Assembly: GCF_022513635.1 (NCBI RefSeq)
Contig: NZ_JAKWBL010000001.1
Span: forward strand, 248,001 to 312,000
Direction of reading: 5' to 3'
Origin: Paraniabella ginsengisoli
GTDB lineage: Bacteria; Bacteroidota; Bacteroidia; Chitinophagales; Chitinophagaceae
DNA length: 64,000 nt
The notes beneath the pieces were generated by a model. It was not told the origin of the DNA. It did no database searches and saw only the letters and a program-made list of their open reading frames with translations. Shown in pieces: positions 1-8,843 of this stretch. Every line of letters begins with the position of its first letter. Position 1 is the first letter of the stretch. Both the position numbers and the translations under genes were made by a program.

Positions 1-1436
1 CTGGAGAAGGGTGCTTTTGATGCTGTTATTGAAACCATCCGTAATCCTGAATGTTTTTATGTAGATGCGCATCAGCGTATTTTTCGCGCTATACAATCTT
101 TGTCTAATAAGAGTCAGCCTATTGATATTCTTACCGTGGTGGAAGAACTGCGGTTGAAAGAAGAGTTGGAAATGGTGGGTGGCCCTTACTACGTTACAAA
201 GCTTACCAATACAGTTGTGTCGGCAGCGAATGTTGAGTCGCACGCACGTATCATCATGCAAAAGTTTATTCAGCGTGAACTGATACGCATCAGTGGAGAA
301 ATTCTTTCCGATGCTTATGAAGACAGCGCTGATGTATTTGACCTGCTTGATGATGCTGAGTCCAAACTTTTTGAAATTACTAACTCGCACATGAAGAGTA
401 CGATGCAATCCATCGACTCTGTATTGGTTGATACCATTAAACGTATTGAAGACCTACGCCATCGTAATGAAGATGTAACCGGCGTAACGAGCGGGTTTAA
501 GCCATTGGATAAAATAACTTATGGTTGGCAGAACAGTGACCTTATTATTCTTGCAGCCAGGCCGGCTGTTGGTAAAACAGCATTTGCGCTAAACCTGGCA
601 CGAAATATTATGAATCCGGCCAGGCCTACACCTGTTGCATTTTTTCGTTGGAGATGAGTGCGGCACAATTGGTGCAACGCGTATTGTCGGCAGAAAGTGA
701 GATCATGCTTGAGAAAATCGCGCGTGGTAAAATGGAAGAGCATGAGATGAAACAATTGTACACTAAAGGTATTCAACGATTGTCTCAGGCGCCTTTGTTT
801 ATTGATGATACAGCTGCCTTGAATATATTTGAGCTTAGGGCGAAATGCCGCAAGCTTAAGAACAAACATAATATCGGAATGGTTATTATCGACTATCTGC
901 AGCTGATGAGTGGCACGGGTGATAACAAAAACGGTAATCGCGAACAGGAGATCAGTAATATTAGCCGTAACTTAAAAGGCCTTGCAAAGGAGTTGAATAT
1001 TCCGATCATTGCACTTTCACAATTAAGCCGTGCGGTGGAACAAAGAGGCACTAAAGATGGCAGCCGCATACCGCAGTTAAGTGACCTTCGTGAATCGGGA
1101 GCGATTGAGCAGGATGCAGACATGGTAATGTTTCTTTATCGCCCGGATTATTACGACATGAATACGAACGCCGAAGGCGAAGATCAAAAAGGATTGACAG
1201 AAGTGAAGATAGCTAAACACCGTAATGGTTCGTTGGATACTGTCAAACTTAAAGCGTTGTTACATATACAAAAATTTGTTACCTGGGATGATGATCCGTA
1301 CAACGCCATCGGCTTAGGCGGAGGCACCTGGCGGCCCGTGAATGATGATGCAGAAGGTGGCGGAGCGCGCTTATTCCAGGCCCAAAGCAAAATGAATAAT
1401 ATGAGTGATGACGAGCTGGATGAAGCGCCATTTTAG
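1..1436 (+). CDS. dnaB: Replicative DNA helicase DnaB (5' end outside window; one frameshift)
   Basis: DnaB is the hexameric helicase that unwinds DNA at the replication fork. The reading frame is open from base 1, so the gene starts upstream of the window. The first part carries the DnaB N-terminal domain and the Walker A segment (ARPAVGKTAFALNLA near 550-600). The frame breaks at 640-645. After it come the conserved LEMS segment, the Walker B region (VIIDYLQLM), the LSQLSRAVEQR loop and the SDLRESGAIEQDADMVMFLYR core typical of DnaB. A run of six T where seven would restore AFFSLEMS explains the break, so I read a single gene with a probable sequencing deletion. The C-terminus ends in an acidic tail (DDELDEAPF). 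No intein is visible. Identification is secure; the frameshift is very probably not biological because the gene is essential. Confidence 0.96.
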
Positions 1437-1512
1437 AACTTAATAGTGAATGGTGAATAATCAATGGATGAATTCGTAATTCAAAGTTTATAATTCAAAA
1501 TTCTACATTACT

Positions 1513-2213
1513 ATTCTTCCTTATTTCTATATAAAAGAATTTGATGCTTCTCAATCGTCCATCGTGTTGGATGAAGATAATTCGCGTCATGCTGTACAGG
1601 TGCTTCGTATGAAAACCGGTCAGGATCTGCATCTTACAGATGGATGCGGACATTTAATAACAGCCACAATAACCAACGATCACAAAAAACATTGTGAAGT
1701 TAGCGTGCTTGATGTGCAGGTAAATAAACCTAATTTGCCGGAAGTTACCATCGCCATTGCTTTTACCAAAAACTCCAGCCGCTTTGAGTGGTTTTTAGAA
1801 AAAGCTGCTGAGTTGGGCGTATATAAAGTTGTTCCACTTATTTCTAAAAGAACTGAAAAGCAAAAGTTCAAAGAAGAACGTTTGCAGAATATTTTAATCA
1901 GCGCTATGTTGCAAAGCCAGCAAACATGGTTGCTTCAAATGCAACCCCTGTTGGGTTTGAGGAGTTTATTGTCGATCAAAAATATTCAACCATTCCCAAT
2001 AAATACATCGCACATTGCGTGGACGGAAATAAGCAATCCTTAGCTTTTCAACAAACTTCATCGATTATTCTTATTGGCCCAGAAGGAGATTTTACTCCGG
2101 AAGAAATTAACGAAGCGATTAAAAACAATTACCAACCCGTAACACTTGGAGATACCAGATTAAGAACAGAAACGGCGGGGATGGTGGCAGCGGCGTTGTT
2201 AAGAGTAGGATGA
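1513..2213 (+). CDS. rsmE: 16S rRNA m3U1498 methyltransferase RsmE (one frameshift, unusual start)
   Basis: RsmE is a SPOUT-class enzyme that methylates N3 of U1498 of 16S rRNA. The N-terminal PUA-like part reads LPYFYIKEFDAS, then NSRHAVQVLRMKTGQ. The SPOUT part has the family motifs FEWFLEKAAELGV, IGPEGDFTPEE (SAM site) and LGDTRLRTETA (knot). The frame breaks at 1945-1948: four C where five would give QPPVGFEEF, so I join the two parts. No ATG/GTG/TTG lies ahead of LPYFYI in frame. The nearest usable codons are ATT at 1507 or 1513; a later GTG at 1564 would cut off the conserved N-terminus. Either an ATT start is used or a base is wrong there. The product would be about 234 residues, normal for the family. 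Confidence 0.9.
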
Positions 2214-2215
2214 GG

Positions 2216-3022
2216 TTATTTTGATTTTTTTCTGATTAGTTTTTCCCATATTTGCTTCGGTAAAATCGGTTTTACCATTTGCCCTACATAATTTTTTGGA
2301 AAATCTTCTTTAATACCAAATCGTTCAGGTTCTTTTGACGGACAGGTATAAGTACCAAAAATAACATCCATCAATGGAGAAATATTTGCATAATTGCCCG
2401 CATCTCTTTCAATGTCATGATGCCAATGGTGAAGCTCGGGAGCGCCTATCAGATATTTTAAAGGGCCAAGCGACAAACGTACATTTGAATGAATATAAAT
2501 AGCCCAAATACCTCTGAATGCGACAAGTATAGCCAGGGCTTCCAAATGGAAACCCATTAACAATGCCGGTAAATTAATAAGTCCAACGGTGTAAATAGTA
2601 TCCAGCGGATGTTCGCGATGCGCCGCCAGCCAGTCGAGATGTTCAGCACTATGATGCACTTTATGAAAGCGCCACAAGAACTCCACTTTATGTTGTATAC
2701 GATGTCCCCAGTAAATTAAAAAATCGCTTAGTAAAATAACTTCTATCGCCTGTAACCAAAGCGGCTGAGATTTTATGGATTGTCGAAAACCGACAGTAAT
2801 ATATCCGTCAAGCCATGTTCCAAAATAATCCAAAGCAATAAGCACAAGGCCGTTCCATAAAAGGTATTGACCTAAAAAATAACACAGATCGAGTGCCCAG
2901 TTTTTCCTCATAATTTTTTGTTCTTTTTTGGCAGGAAAAACTTTTTCCATTGGAATAAAAACCAGCGATAGAAAAATAAAACTGGCTCCGGCAGCAATCA
3001 TTAATTGTAGAGCTTCCTGCAT
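2216..3022 (-). CDS. Sterol desaturase / fatty acid hydroxylase superfamily membrane protein
   Basis: A 268-residue integral membrane di-iron oxygenase-like protein. Several hydrophobic segments surround the histidine clusters that bind the two irons in this superfamily: HRIQH, HKVHH and ELHHWHHD, followed by a conserved NYAN...D...FGTY segment. The family hydroxylates or desaturates lipid alkyl chains; bacterial members act on fatty acids, sterols or carotenoids, and the substrate here cannot be told from sequence. The start codon overlaps the stop codon of the upstream gene (3022-3429) by one base, a TAATG arrangement that implies translational coupling. The gene is intact. It converges on rsmE with almost no space between the two stop codons. 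Confidence 0.85.
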   Translation of the reverse strand: MQEALQLMIAAGASFIFLSLVFIPMEKVFPAKKEQKIMRKNWALDLCYFLGQYLLWNGLVLIALDYFGTWLDGYITVGFRQSIKSQPLWLQAIEVILLSDFLIYWGHRIQHKVEFLWRFHKVHHSAEHLDWLAAHREHPLDTIYTVGLINLPALLMGFHLEALAILVAFRGIWAIYIHSNVRLSLGPLKYLIGAPELHHWHHDIERDAGNYANISPLMDVIFGTYTCPSKEPERFGIKEDFPKNYVGQMVKPILPKQIWEKLIRKKSK

Positions 3023-3429
3023 TAATTTTTTCTTTTGGCAGTGTCGGAAGGTTTGAAAATGATTGCAGACTTGGAGCTGCTTAATCTGCTGTTTTCAGCA
3101 TTTTTTAATGGAGCTGTCCATTTTCTTTCAGTAAGAATTAATGATTTTGAAGAAGACATTCTTAATTTTTTAACAGAGTCGGCTTTTGGCCATTGATTTT
3201 TATCTACGACTACTATTGATTTTGATGAGGAAATCCTTGTTATGTTCACAGAATCTTTTTGCGTTGTTTTTGTTCCAGTAACCGGAGCTCCATTGGGGCT
3301 GGTTTGCAAATTGTTTGCATTACGAAAAATTAGTGAGTCAAGAAAGCCACCTCGATATGCCACAAACAATCCAATGAGAGACATAAATGTTCCAATGGTG
3401 ATTGTTTGTAAAATTCTCAGTTTGCGCAT
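3022..3429 (-). CDS. Membrane-anchored protein with three SSSKS repeats, function unknown
   Basis: I do not recognise a family. The 135-residue product begins with a short basic stretch and one hydrophobic segment (about residues 10-25), then a probably extracytoplasmic tail. The tail contains the pentapeptide SSSKS three times, at residues 67-71, 92-96 and 117-121, exactly 25 residues apart. Each copy is preceded by Arg plus an aliphatic residue or Met and followed by a hydrophobic stretch. A Trp sits near residue 80 and again near 104. The tail is rich in Ser, Thr and Lys and ends in a basic cluster. It is the first gene of a two-gene unit with the fatty-acid-hydroxylase-like protein and is coupled to it by a one-base overlap, so it may serve the same membrane process; that is inference only. 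Confidence 0.6.
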   Translation of the reverse strand: MRKLRILQTITIGTFMSLIGLFVAYRGGFLDSLIFRNANNLQTSPNGAPVTGTKTTQKDSVNITRISSSKSIVVVDKNQWPKADSVKKLRMSSSKSLILTERKWTAPLKNAENSRLSSSKSAIIFKPSDTAKRKN

Positions 3430-3534
3430 TTGTTATAGGTTGATACGTAAAGTTAGCAATATATCAGCTTAAAATTGTTGTCTTTCATTCTATACACGAA
3501 CAACAACGATCATGTAAGTTTGCCAAAAAAATGT

Positions 3535-4646
3535 ATGCTACATACAATCGTTAATGCAGTTATCTTCACTGGCGAAGAAGTTTTAAGGGGATGCAATATT
3601 GTGATTGAAAATAATAAGATCCTGGAGGTTAGCAACGAAATACCCGACAATGCAAACATTATTGATGCCGGAGGTAAAAACATAGCGCCCACATTTATAG
3701 ATATACAACCGAATGGCGGTTACGATTTATATTTTTCAAAAGAAGTTTCGGAAGCTGCGCTGGAAGATATGTATCAAGCCAGTTTGGATCATGGAACGGG
3801 GTATATTCTTCCTACATTGATTTCGTCGGATTTTGAAACTATCTTAAAAGCTATAGATGTTGTAAAAAGCTTTAAGCAAAAGCAACCTGGTGTTTTAGGT
3901 ATGCATTTGGAAGGTCCGTTTATTAATGTGAAAAAACGTGGTGCGCACCCGGCTCATATTATAAGAAAACCAACGGATGATGAACTCCGTGAAATCATCA
4001 GATTGGGAAAGGATGTAATTAAAATTATAACCATTGCACCAGAGGTTTTTACGGACGCACAGTTACAAATGTTATTAGATAGCGGTATTATTATTTCAAT
4101 AGGACATACTGATATTAATTATGAACAAGCACAGTTTTATTTTTCGAAAGGAATAACACTGGTTACGCATTTATATAATGCCATGAACCAAATGGGGCAC
4201 AGGGAATGTGGATTGGTAGGTGCCACCTTTGATAACAAAGAAGTTTATGCCCCGATAATTTTAGATGGCGGCCATTGTCATTATGCTGCTGCAAGAATAG
4301 CGTATCAGCAAAAAAAGATAAGCTGATTTTACTTTCGGATGCTGCTTTTTTGGGAAGAAAAAAACAACAATTTGATTGGGAAAATCTGAGCATTAAAATG
4401 ACAGAAGGTTTTTATCGAGATGGTAATGGAAACCTGGGCGGCGCTGCCATTTCAATGATCGACGCTGTTAAGAATGCAATGCAGTACTTGAATATTTTAT
4501 TACAGGAAGCCGTAGAAATGAGCACCAGCCGTGTGGCTAAAGCTATAAAAATGGACAAAGAAATTGGTTATATTAAACCCGGGTATAACGCCAGATTTGT
4601 TTTATTTGATGATGAAATGAAAGAAGTAGAATCTTTGATATTTTAA
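3535..4646 (+). CDS. nagA: N-acetylglucosamine-6-phosphate deacetylase NagA (one frameshift)
   Basis: NagA removes the acetyl group from GlcNAc-6-P in amino sugar breakdown and cell wall recycling. The amidohydrolase barrel is visible: APTFIDIQPNG after the first strands, the metal-binding HLEGPF, SIGHTDINYEQA, THLYNAMNQ and, after the break, LLSDAAF with the catalytic Asp. The frame breaks at 4310-4316, a run of seven A; eight A would read QQKKDKLILLSD. I chose the ATG at 3535 (MLHTIVNAVIF), which matches family N-termini; an earlier in-frame start would add about 20 unrelated residues. Upstream, the divergent membrane gene starts at 3429. No other amino sugar gene is nearby, and nagB is not in the window. 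Confidence 0.93.
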
Positions 4647-4696
4647 CGTGAGTTTTGAGGCTTTACATTATTGCAAAGTGATTGGAAATAAACGGC

Positions 4697-4786
4697 TATG
4701 TCATTTCGAAACGCAGCGCCAGTGGAGTGAGAAATCTCCTAAAGTACATGGAGATGTCTCGTTTTCACTCGACATGACGCTCTTCG
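4697..4786. repeat. Intergenic imperfect inverted repeat (GTCATTTCGA / CGACATGACG type)
   Basis: The stretch between nagA and the dCMP deaminase contains TGTCATTTCGAA followed by GAGAAATCTCC, and about 40 bases later GGAGATGTCTCG followed by TCGACATGACG. The two halves are imperfect reverse complements and could fold into a long hairpin. From general knowledge such GTCATTTCGA...ATGACG elements occur in many Bacteroidota intergenic regions. It has no coding content of its own. Confidence 0.6.
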
Positions 4787-4802
4787 CTATTGACTTTCAA
4801 CA

Positions 4803-5300
4803 TCAAACATCTTTCTCGTTAAAAGATAAGATAACCTGCTCTCTCTGTACTTTTACTTTCCTGATAGAAACTCCGGCTTTCTCTAACATTTTTCTGGAAG
4901 CTATAAAACTATCTTTTGCGGCATGTTTATCTGAAAGATAAATTACTTCTGTAATACCTGCTTGTATGATAGCTTTGGTGCATTCATTACACGGAAAAAG
5001 AGCCGTATAAATTTTACAACCTTGCAGGCCGATGCCAATATTATTCAGTATTGCATTCAATTCAGCATGGCATACGTAAGGATATTTTGTGTCAAGGAAA
5101 TCACCTTTCTTTTGCCATGGAAATTCATCGTCGTTACAGCCAATCGGCAATCCATTGTAACCAGTGCCTACAATTTTATTAAGTGGGTTTACAATACATG
5201 CCCCTACCTGAGTCGCGGGATCTTTACTTCGCTTCCCGGAAAGTAAGGCCACACCTATAAAGTATTCGTCCCAGGTAATATAATCTTCTCTTTTACTCAT
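4803..5300 (-). CDS. Deoxycytidylate (dCMP) deaminase family protein
   Basis: A 165-residue zinc-dependent cytidine/deoxycytidylate deaminase, most like bacterial dCMP deaminases of the ComEB type that make dUMP for thymidylate synthesis. The zinc site is complete: His78 and catalytic Glu80 in CHAELNAI, and Cys104 and Cys107 in PCNEC. The N-terminal SGKRSKDPATQVGA and GYNG segments are also typical. The gene is intact and single-copy here. It runs away from terC/pyrD with about 110 bases between it and the repaired end of terC. The start at 5300 gives MSKREDYITWDEYF, as in homologues. Confidence 0.9.
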   Translation of the reverse strand: MSKREDYITWDEYFIGVALLSGKRSKDPATQVGACIVNPLNKIVGTGYNGLPIGCNDDEFPWQKKGDFLDTKYPYVCHAELNAILNNIGIGLQGCKIYTALFPCNECTKAIIQAGITEVIYLSDKHAAKDSFIASRKMLEKAGVSIRKVKVQREQVILSFNEKDV

Positions 5301-5412
5301 AATCGTGTTTTCGTATTCAAACGTTTCTCACAAAAAGCACGGAAGAACACGGATTTTATTATACTCTTTTCTTTACAAAAATTATATGTCGTTTTTGCGC
5401 TTTCAGTAAAAG

Positions 5413-6239
5413 CTATTGCACAGGCTCTTTAACTTCTTCCTGCACTTTTTCTAACGACGGCGAATTTAACTTCACTACTTTTTTTGCTCGCTTAAGCATG
5501 AACATATTTAAAAGTTCTACAATGAAGGAGAATGCCATTGCGAAGTAAATATAATTTTTCAGATGGAGTTCGTGTGTATGTCTGAGTTCCATCCTTCTAC
5601 AATCAGGCTTACACCAATCATCACCAAAAATGATAAAGCCAGCATTTTTAAGGTAGGATGTTTTTCTATAAACGAAGCAATTTTTGGACTGAATGTAAAC
5701 ATTACAATCATAGCAACTACTACAGCCGCAACCATTATTTCAAGATGCTTGGCGGTGCCGCCTGCGGTTATTACACTATCAAAAGAGAACACGGCATCTA
5801 TTATTAAAATTTGAATAATAGCCTGGCCAAAAGTTAATTTCTTTTGGCTTGCCTGAGATTGGCTGGGATCTTCTCCTTCCAGTTTATGGTGAATTTCTTT
5901 TACCGATTTATATATCAAAAATAAACCGCCTACCAGCATTACAATACTTGCCAAATCAAAGCCTTTCCCAAACCAGCTTTCAGGAATAATGTATTTGCCT
6001 TTTTGTGCCAAAAGCCAACTCAACGCAGCCAGCAAAAGACAGCGGCTTAAAATACCCGTTACCATCCATGTTCTGCGCGCTTTTTTCTGTAGATTTTTGG
6101 GAAGCCGGTTTAGAATAATACTAACAAAGATCACGTTATCAATTCCTAATACTACTTCCAGTACTACAAGTATTACAAAACTTAGTAAGGATTCGAAAGT
6201 AAATAGTTCCGAACCGGAAATAAAAAGAAGATCTATCAT
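5413..6239 (-). CDS. TerC-family integral membrane protein (one frameshift near the C-terminus)
   Basis: A TerC-superfamily protein with the conserved acidic membrane motifs VLGIDNVIFVS and IDAVFSFDSV. Relatives have been linked to tellurite resistance and to metal ion (often manganese) export during membrane protein metalation; the ion here is not known. Hydrophobic helices fill residues 10-220. The upstream frame stops at 5559, but the adjacent frame continues with LKNYIYFAMAFSFIVELLNMFML and a charged tail to a TAG at 5413, as in homologues. The break lies near 5572-5577 in a short TG/CA repeat, one of the few in the window not in a mononucleotide run. The start codon overlaps the pyrD stop by one base, so the two genes form an operon. 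Confidence 0.82.
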
Positions 6240-7285
6240 TATAAAGATTTACAAATTTGTTTTACAATAGCCGGGCCTTCATAAATGAAACCGGTCCACA
6301 CCTGTACCAGCGATGCACCAGCAGCCATTTTTTCTTTTGCATCAACGCCGGTAAAAATACCGCCCGAACCAATAATCGGAAGGCCGCCACTGGTTTGTTT
6401 GTGTACATATTCAATAATGCCTGTACTTCGTGAGCGTACCGGCTTGCCACTTAATCCGCCTGCGCCAATTTTTTCCTGCTCCGCAACTGGTGTGTTCAGT
6501 CCGCTGCGATCGATGGTTGTATTGCTGATTACCAGTCCGTCCAACTTTACTTCCGCTGCCAGATCAATTACATCATCAATTTGTGATTGAGTAAGATCCG
6601 GTGCTATTTTCAGAAGAATAGGTTTAGCTTTTGCCTTTCCATTATTGATCATCGCCAGGTTCCAGATGATCTTTCGTAAAGACTCTTTCTCCTGCAATTC
6701 GCGTAAGCCGGGTGTATTCGGACTGCTCACATTCACCACAAAATAATCTACATAATGATGTAATTTATTGAAGCAGATGGCATAATCCTTCCACGCCTCC
6801 TCGTTGGGCGTAACCTTATTCTTACCAATATTGCCGCCAATGATCAATGGATATTTTTCGTTAGCATTCGCCTTCTTTTGGCGCCATTTTTTTAGCCGTT
6901 CAGCAATCACGTCCGCACCTTCATTGTTAAAACCCATGCGGTTGATCAACGCTTTATCCTGCGGCAAACGAAACAAGCGCGGCTGCGGATTTCCTTCCTG
7001 CGCCAAAGGCGTTACCGTTCCAATTTCCACAAAGCCAAAACCCAGCGCTTCCAGTTCATTCAGGTATTTCGCATTTTTGTCAAAACCCGCACCCAATCCA
7101 ACAGGATTTTTCAAAACCATGTTCAAAAACCGCGTTTCATGCCGTGTCTCATCCGATGCCGTAAAAGCACTAACCAGTTTTTTCCCAATTCCCGATCCTG
7201 TCAGCAAAGCCAGCTGGTTCATCGCCATGTAATGAGCTTGCTCAGCCGGAAACAAAAAATATAATTTGCGTAGTAAAGAATACAT
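6239..7285 (-). CDS. pyrD: Dihydroorotate dehydrogenase (quinone), class 2
   Basis: PyrD oxidises dihydroorotate to orotate in pyrimidine synthesis and passes electrons to membrane quinone. The N-terminal amphipathic extension (YSLLRKLYFLFPAEQAHYMAM) marks class 2. Conserved FMN/orotate motifs follow: NPVGLGAGFDKNA, NRMGFNNEGAD, NVSSPNTPGLR, ISNTTIDR and PIIGSGGI. I chose the ATG at 7285. An in-frame ATG at 7306 also exists, but an exact TAnnTTTG promoter box (7292-7299, minus strand) lies between the two, so the upstream ATG would not be transcribed from it. The gene is intact, about 348 residues, and is followed by terC with a one-base overlap. Confidence 0.95.
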   Translation of the reverse strand: MYSLLRKLYFLFPAEQAHYMAMNQLALLTGSGIGKKLVSAFTASDETRHETRFLNMVLKNPVGLGAGFDKNAKYLNELEALGFGFVEIGTVTPLAQEGNPQPRLFRLPQDKALINRMGFNNEGADVIAERLKKWRQKKANANEKYPLIIGGNIGKNKVTPNEEAWKDYAICFNKLHHYVDYFVVNVSSPNTPGLRELQEKESLRKIIWNLAMINNGKAKAKPILLKIAPDLTQSQIDDVIDLAAEVKLDGLVISNTTIDRSGLNTPVAEQEKIGAGGLSGKPVRSRSTGIIEYVHKQTSGGLPIIGSGGIFTGVDAKEKMAAGASLVQVWTGFIYEGPAIVKQICKSL

Positions 7286-7291
7286 CGGGTG

Positions 7292-7299
7292 CAAATATA
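7292..7299 (-). promoter_or_regulatory. Bacteroidota -7 box TATATTTG of pyrD
   Basis: The minus strand reads TATATTTGCA just upstream of the pyrD start and matches the TAnnTTTG consensus exactly. Only six bases separate the box from the ATG at 7285, so the transcript would be leaderless or nearly so. No convincing -33 element was found at the usual distance. Confidence 0.5.
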
Positions 7300-7335
7300 C
7301 TCCCATTTAAGATTTATGATTTGAGATTTATCATT

Positions 7336-7400
7336 TGAATACCAGCGGCAGAACATGTGGCATCCATCTTGCGTCGCAATCCTTTTAATTGTAGAATATG
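7336..7400. repeat. TTGCGTCGCA repeat, copy A, with a duplicated ATGTGGCATCC
   Basis: The stretch contains ATGTGGCATCCATC followed by TTGCGTCGCA and then a second ATGTGGCATCC about 25 bases later. The TTGCGTCGCA core recurs at four other gene borders in this window (about 12030, 26000, 41645 and 44512), in three of them preceded by GGCATC. It lies between the divergent genes pyrD and the thiolase. Confidence 0.5.
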
Positions 7401-7427
7401 TGGCATCCTATACAAACGATGAATCCA

Positions 7428-7461
7428 AACCTTCGAGGTTTTAAAAACCTCGAAGGTTTAC
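7428..7461. repeat. Palindromic hairpin AACCTTCGAGG...CCTCGAAGGTT
   Basis: A near-perfect inverted repeat with arms AACCTTCGAGGTTTT and AAAACCTCGAAGGTT. It lies between the divergent genes pyrD and thiolase, so it is not in a normal terminator position for either. From general knowledge this palindrome type is common between Bacteroidota genes. Confidence 0.6.
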
Positions 7462-7483
7462 CCATCATTAGCACATCATCACA

Positions 7484-7514
7484 TTGGCTAATTAGCTAAT
7501 TGTTCTTAAATTTG
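7484..7514 (+). promoter_or_regulatory. Promoter of the thiolase gene (TTG-N20-TAAATTTG)
   Basis: TAAATTTG at 7507-7514 matches the Bacteroidota -7 consensus TAnnTTTG exactly. TTG at 7484-7486 lies 20 bases upstream, in the range reported for the -33 element. The thiolase ATG follows about 40 bases downstream. Confidence 0.5.
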
Positions 7515-7555
7515 ATCTATAAAGTTGTCTATGCAACTAATTAAAAAAAGACACT

Positions 7556-8728
7556 ATGGAAGCATACATTGTAGCCGGTTACAGAACCGCAGTTGGCAAA
7601 GCAAAAAGAGGTGGATTTAGATTTTATCGTCCGGATGATTTAGCCATTGAAGTAATAAAAGGCTTAATGGCCAGCGTGCCCCAGTTAGATCCCAGTCGTA
7701 TTGATGACGTAATTGTAGGAAACGCTGTACCCGAGGCGGAACAAGGGTTGCAGGTAGGTCGCATTATCGCGGCAAGAGCATTGGGTATTGAAACACCCGG
7801 CGTAACAGTTAATCGTTATTGTGCATCGGGTTTAGAAACTATTGCAATGGCTACTGCGAAAATTCGCACAGGAATGGCCGATTGCATTATTGCTGGCGGA
7901 ACGGAAAGTATGAGCCTGGTTCCTGCTTCCGGCTGGAAAACCGTTCCATCATTTAATATCGCCAGTGATGCACCTGATTATTATCTGAACATGGGTTTGA
8001 CGGCAGAAGCTGTTGCAAAGGATTTTAATATAAGCCGTGCTGCGCAGGATGAATTTAGTTATAACTCGCATCAAAAAGCGATGGAAGCCATCACTAAAGG
8101 ATATTTTAAAGAAGGTATTTTGCCCATTAGTGTTGAAGAAGTTTATCTGGATGAAAAAGGAAAAAGACAAACAAAAAATTATACGGTTGATACAGACGAA
8201 GGGCCAAGGGCTGATACATCAATGGATGCGTTGGCAAAATTAAAACCGGTATTTGCTGCCGGCGGGACAGTAACCGCTGGTAATGCATCTCAAACCAGTG
8301 ATGGTGCCGCTTTTGTAATTGTGATGAGCGAAAAAATGATGAACGAGTTGCAATTGCAACCTATTGGAAGATTAGTTGCTTCGGCAGTTGCTGGTGTAGA
8401 TCCGCGTATTATGGGTATTGGTCCGGTAGCGGCCATTCCTAAAGCTTTAAAGCAGGCCGGAAAAAGCTTAAGCGATATTGATTTAATAGAACTGAATGAA
8501 GCCTTTGCCTCACAGTCTTTGGCGGTCATTCAAGAGGCAAATCTTGATCCTGAGAAAGTGAATATCAATGGAGGCGCCATTGCTTTGGGCCATCCGTTAG
8601 GCTGCACCGGAACTAAGCTAACCATTCAGGTATTGGGAGATCTTAAAAGATTGAATAAAAAGTATGGCATGGTTACAGCTTGTGTTGGCGGCGGACAAGG
8701 CATTGCGGGCGTTATTGAAAGATTGTAA
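7556..8728 (+). CDS. Acetyl-CoA C-acyltransferase / acetyltransferase (thiolase)
   Basis: A 390-residue biosynthetic/degradative thiolase, which joins or cleaves acyl-CoA and acetyl-CoA. The three catalytic residues are in place: acyl-accepting Cys89 (VNRYCASGLE), His346 in GGAIALGHPLGCTG, and the proton-exchanging Cys376 in CVGGGQG. The first residues (MEAYIVAGYRTAVGKAKRGGF) resemble Bacteroidota enzymes annotated as acetyl-CoA acyltransferase in fatty acid oxidation. No fadB-type partner adjoins it, so whether it serves beta-oxidation, acetoacetyl-CoA formation or both is open. It is monocistronic, with its own promoter and a terminator at 8757. The gene is intact. Confidence 0.92.
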   Translation: MEAYIVAGYRTAVGKAKRGGFRFYRPDDLAIEVIKGLMASVPQLDPSRIDDVIVGNAVPEAEQGLQVGRIIAARALGIETPGVTVNRYCASGLETIAMATAKIRTGMADCIIAGGTESMSLVPASGWKTVPSFNIASDAPDYYLNMGLTAEAVAKDFNISRAAQDEFSYNSHQKAMEAITKGYFKEGILPISVEEVYLDEKGKRQTKNYTVDTDEGPRADTSMDALAKLKPVFAAGGTVTAGNASQTSDGAAFVIVMSEKMMNELQLQPIGRLVASAVAGVDPRIMGIGPVAAIPKALKQAGKSLSDIDLIELNEAFASQSLAVIQEANLDPEKVNINGGAIALGHPLGCTGTKLTIQVLGDLKRLNKKYGMVTACVGGGQGIAGVIERL

Positions 8729-8756
8729 TTTAACTGTACAAATTTAGAATATAAAG

Positions 8757-8785
8757 AGAGCTGCTTTTGCGGCTCTTTTTACTTT
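8757..8785 (+). terminator. Rho-independent terminator after the thiolase
   Basis: GAGCTGC, a short loop and GCGGCTC form a seven-pair stem with one G-U pair, followed directly by five T. It sits about 30 bases after the thiolase stop. Confidence 0.7.
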
Positions 8786-8843
8786 AAAAGTTTTGATCTT
8801 ATTAGTCGTCCAATGATTAATAAAATCCTATCAATTTAAATAC

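Noticed and set aside
600..660. Programmed ribosomal frameshift or two-gene split in dnaB, and likewise in the other broken genes
   Set aside because: The breaks are spread over unrelated families and positions, always repaired by one added base in a run, and no slippery-site plus stem-loop design recurs. Sequencing error is simpler.
4648..4941. Plus-strand open frame over the repeat and the start of the dCMP deaminase
   Set aside because: It overlaps a hairpin repeat and then runs antisense to a conserved gene, and its protein has no family pattern.
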